DNA of 33,544 nucleotides from Candidatus Helicobacter avicola (lineage in GTDB: Bacteria > Campylobacterota > Campylobacteria > Campylobacterales > Helicobacteraceae). The notes under the pieces were generated by a model that was not told the origin of the DNA, ran no database searches, and was given only the letters and a program-made list of their open reading frames with translations. Location: assembly GCA_019112865.1 (NCBI GenBank), contig DXIN01000013.1, positions 1 to 33,544 on the forward strand, read 5' to 3'. A program made the position numbers and the translations under genes. Shown piece after piece: positions 33,534 through 33,544 of this stretch. Each line of letters opens with the position of its first letter. The stretch's first letter is position 1.

Positions 33534-33544
33534 TTTTTTTTTTT
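33534..33544. repeat. T11 homopolymer at the window edge
   Basis: Eleven T residues run to the end of the window; the true length is unknown. It lies 42 bp upstream of the minus-strand gene that starts at 33492, where a poly-A/T tract could vary promoter spacing. It may equally be an assembly end. Confidence 0.5.

Overview
The window looks like a Helicobacter chromosome segment, probably an enterohepatic rather than gastric species. The evidence is the gene content: a cbb3 oxidase operon (ccoNOQP), LPP20-type lipoproteins, lactate permease with lutABC, a PseB-type dehydratase for pseudaminic acid, an MTA/SAH nucleosidase, DUF4006, and homopolymeric C tracts in glycosyltransferase genes. The species assignment is inference. 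The window opens inside a chemoreceptor gene and closes in a run of at least 11 T, both of which often mark contig ends.

Layout. 1-852: C-terminal part of a chemoreceptor. 861-1367: a DUF2147 protein on the minus strand. 1460-6946: a plus-strand run with an outer-membrane protein, pyrE, an RDD membrane protein, a GNAT acetyltransferase, a small membrane protein, PBP2 (mrdA) and pseB. 7009-8321: a GtrB-like glycosyltransferase broken by a C8 tract. 8322-8668: non-coding, with two inverted repeats. 8669-8759: tRNA-Ser(GCU). 8936-11971: fabD, an MTA/SAH nucleosidase, a SixA-like phosphatase and two pseudopilin-like genes. 12059-22813: one long minus-strand run. In transcription order it is ccoN, ccoO, ccoQ, ccoP, DUF4006, a 35-codon membrane ORF, a TPM-like protein, a FixH-like protein, three more pseudopilin-like genes, DUF465, gatC, ung, a TPR protein, tpiA and a second glycosyltransferase broken by a C9 tract. 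23049-24254: dapD. 24272-27948: two lipoproteins, a PAP2 phosphatase and the lactate permease, all on the minus strand. 28249-31466: lutA, lutB, lutC and a ModE-type DNA-binding protein. 31605-33492: three unrecognised minus-strand genes, probably accessory.

How it fits together. The lactate permease and LutABC would import and oxidise lactate, feeding electrons to a respiratory chain that ends in the cbb3 oxidase encoded here. PBP2, PseB and the two switchable glycosyltransferases concern the cell wall and surface glycans. Five pseudopilin-like genes in two groups point to a type II secretion or type IV pilus-like assembly.

Most notable signals. (1) Each glycosyltransferase gene has an insert of about 120-130 codons, rich in Asp-Ser and Glu-Ser, inside its conserved fold, and the switching C tract lies in that insert. 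(2) Part of one insert is repeated at the 3' end of tpiA. (3) The heptamer AGATTCT/AGAATCT occurs about 78 times in 33.5 kb by hand count, roughly ten times more than chance, in all reading frames and in intergenic DNA.
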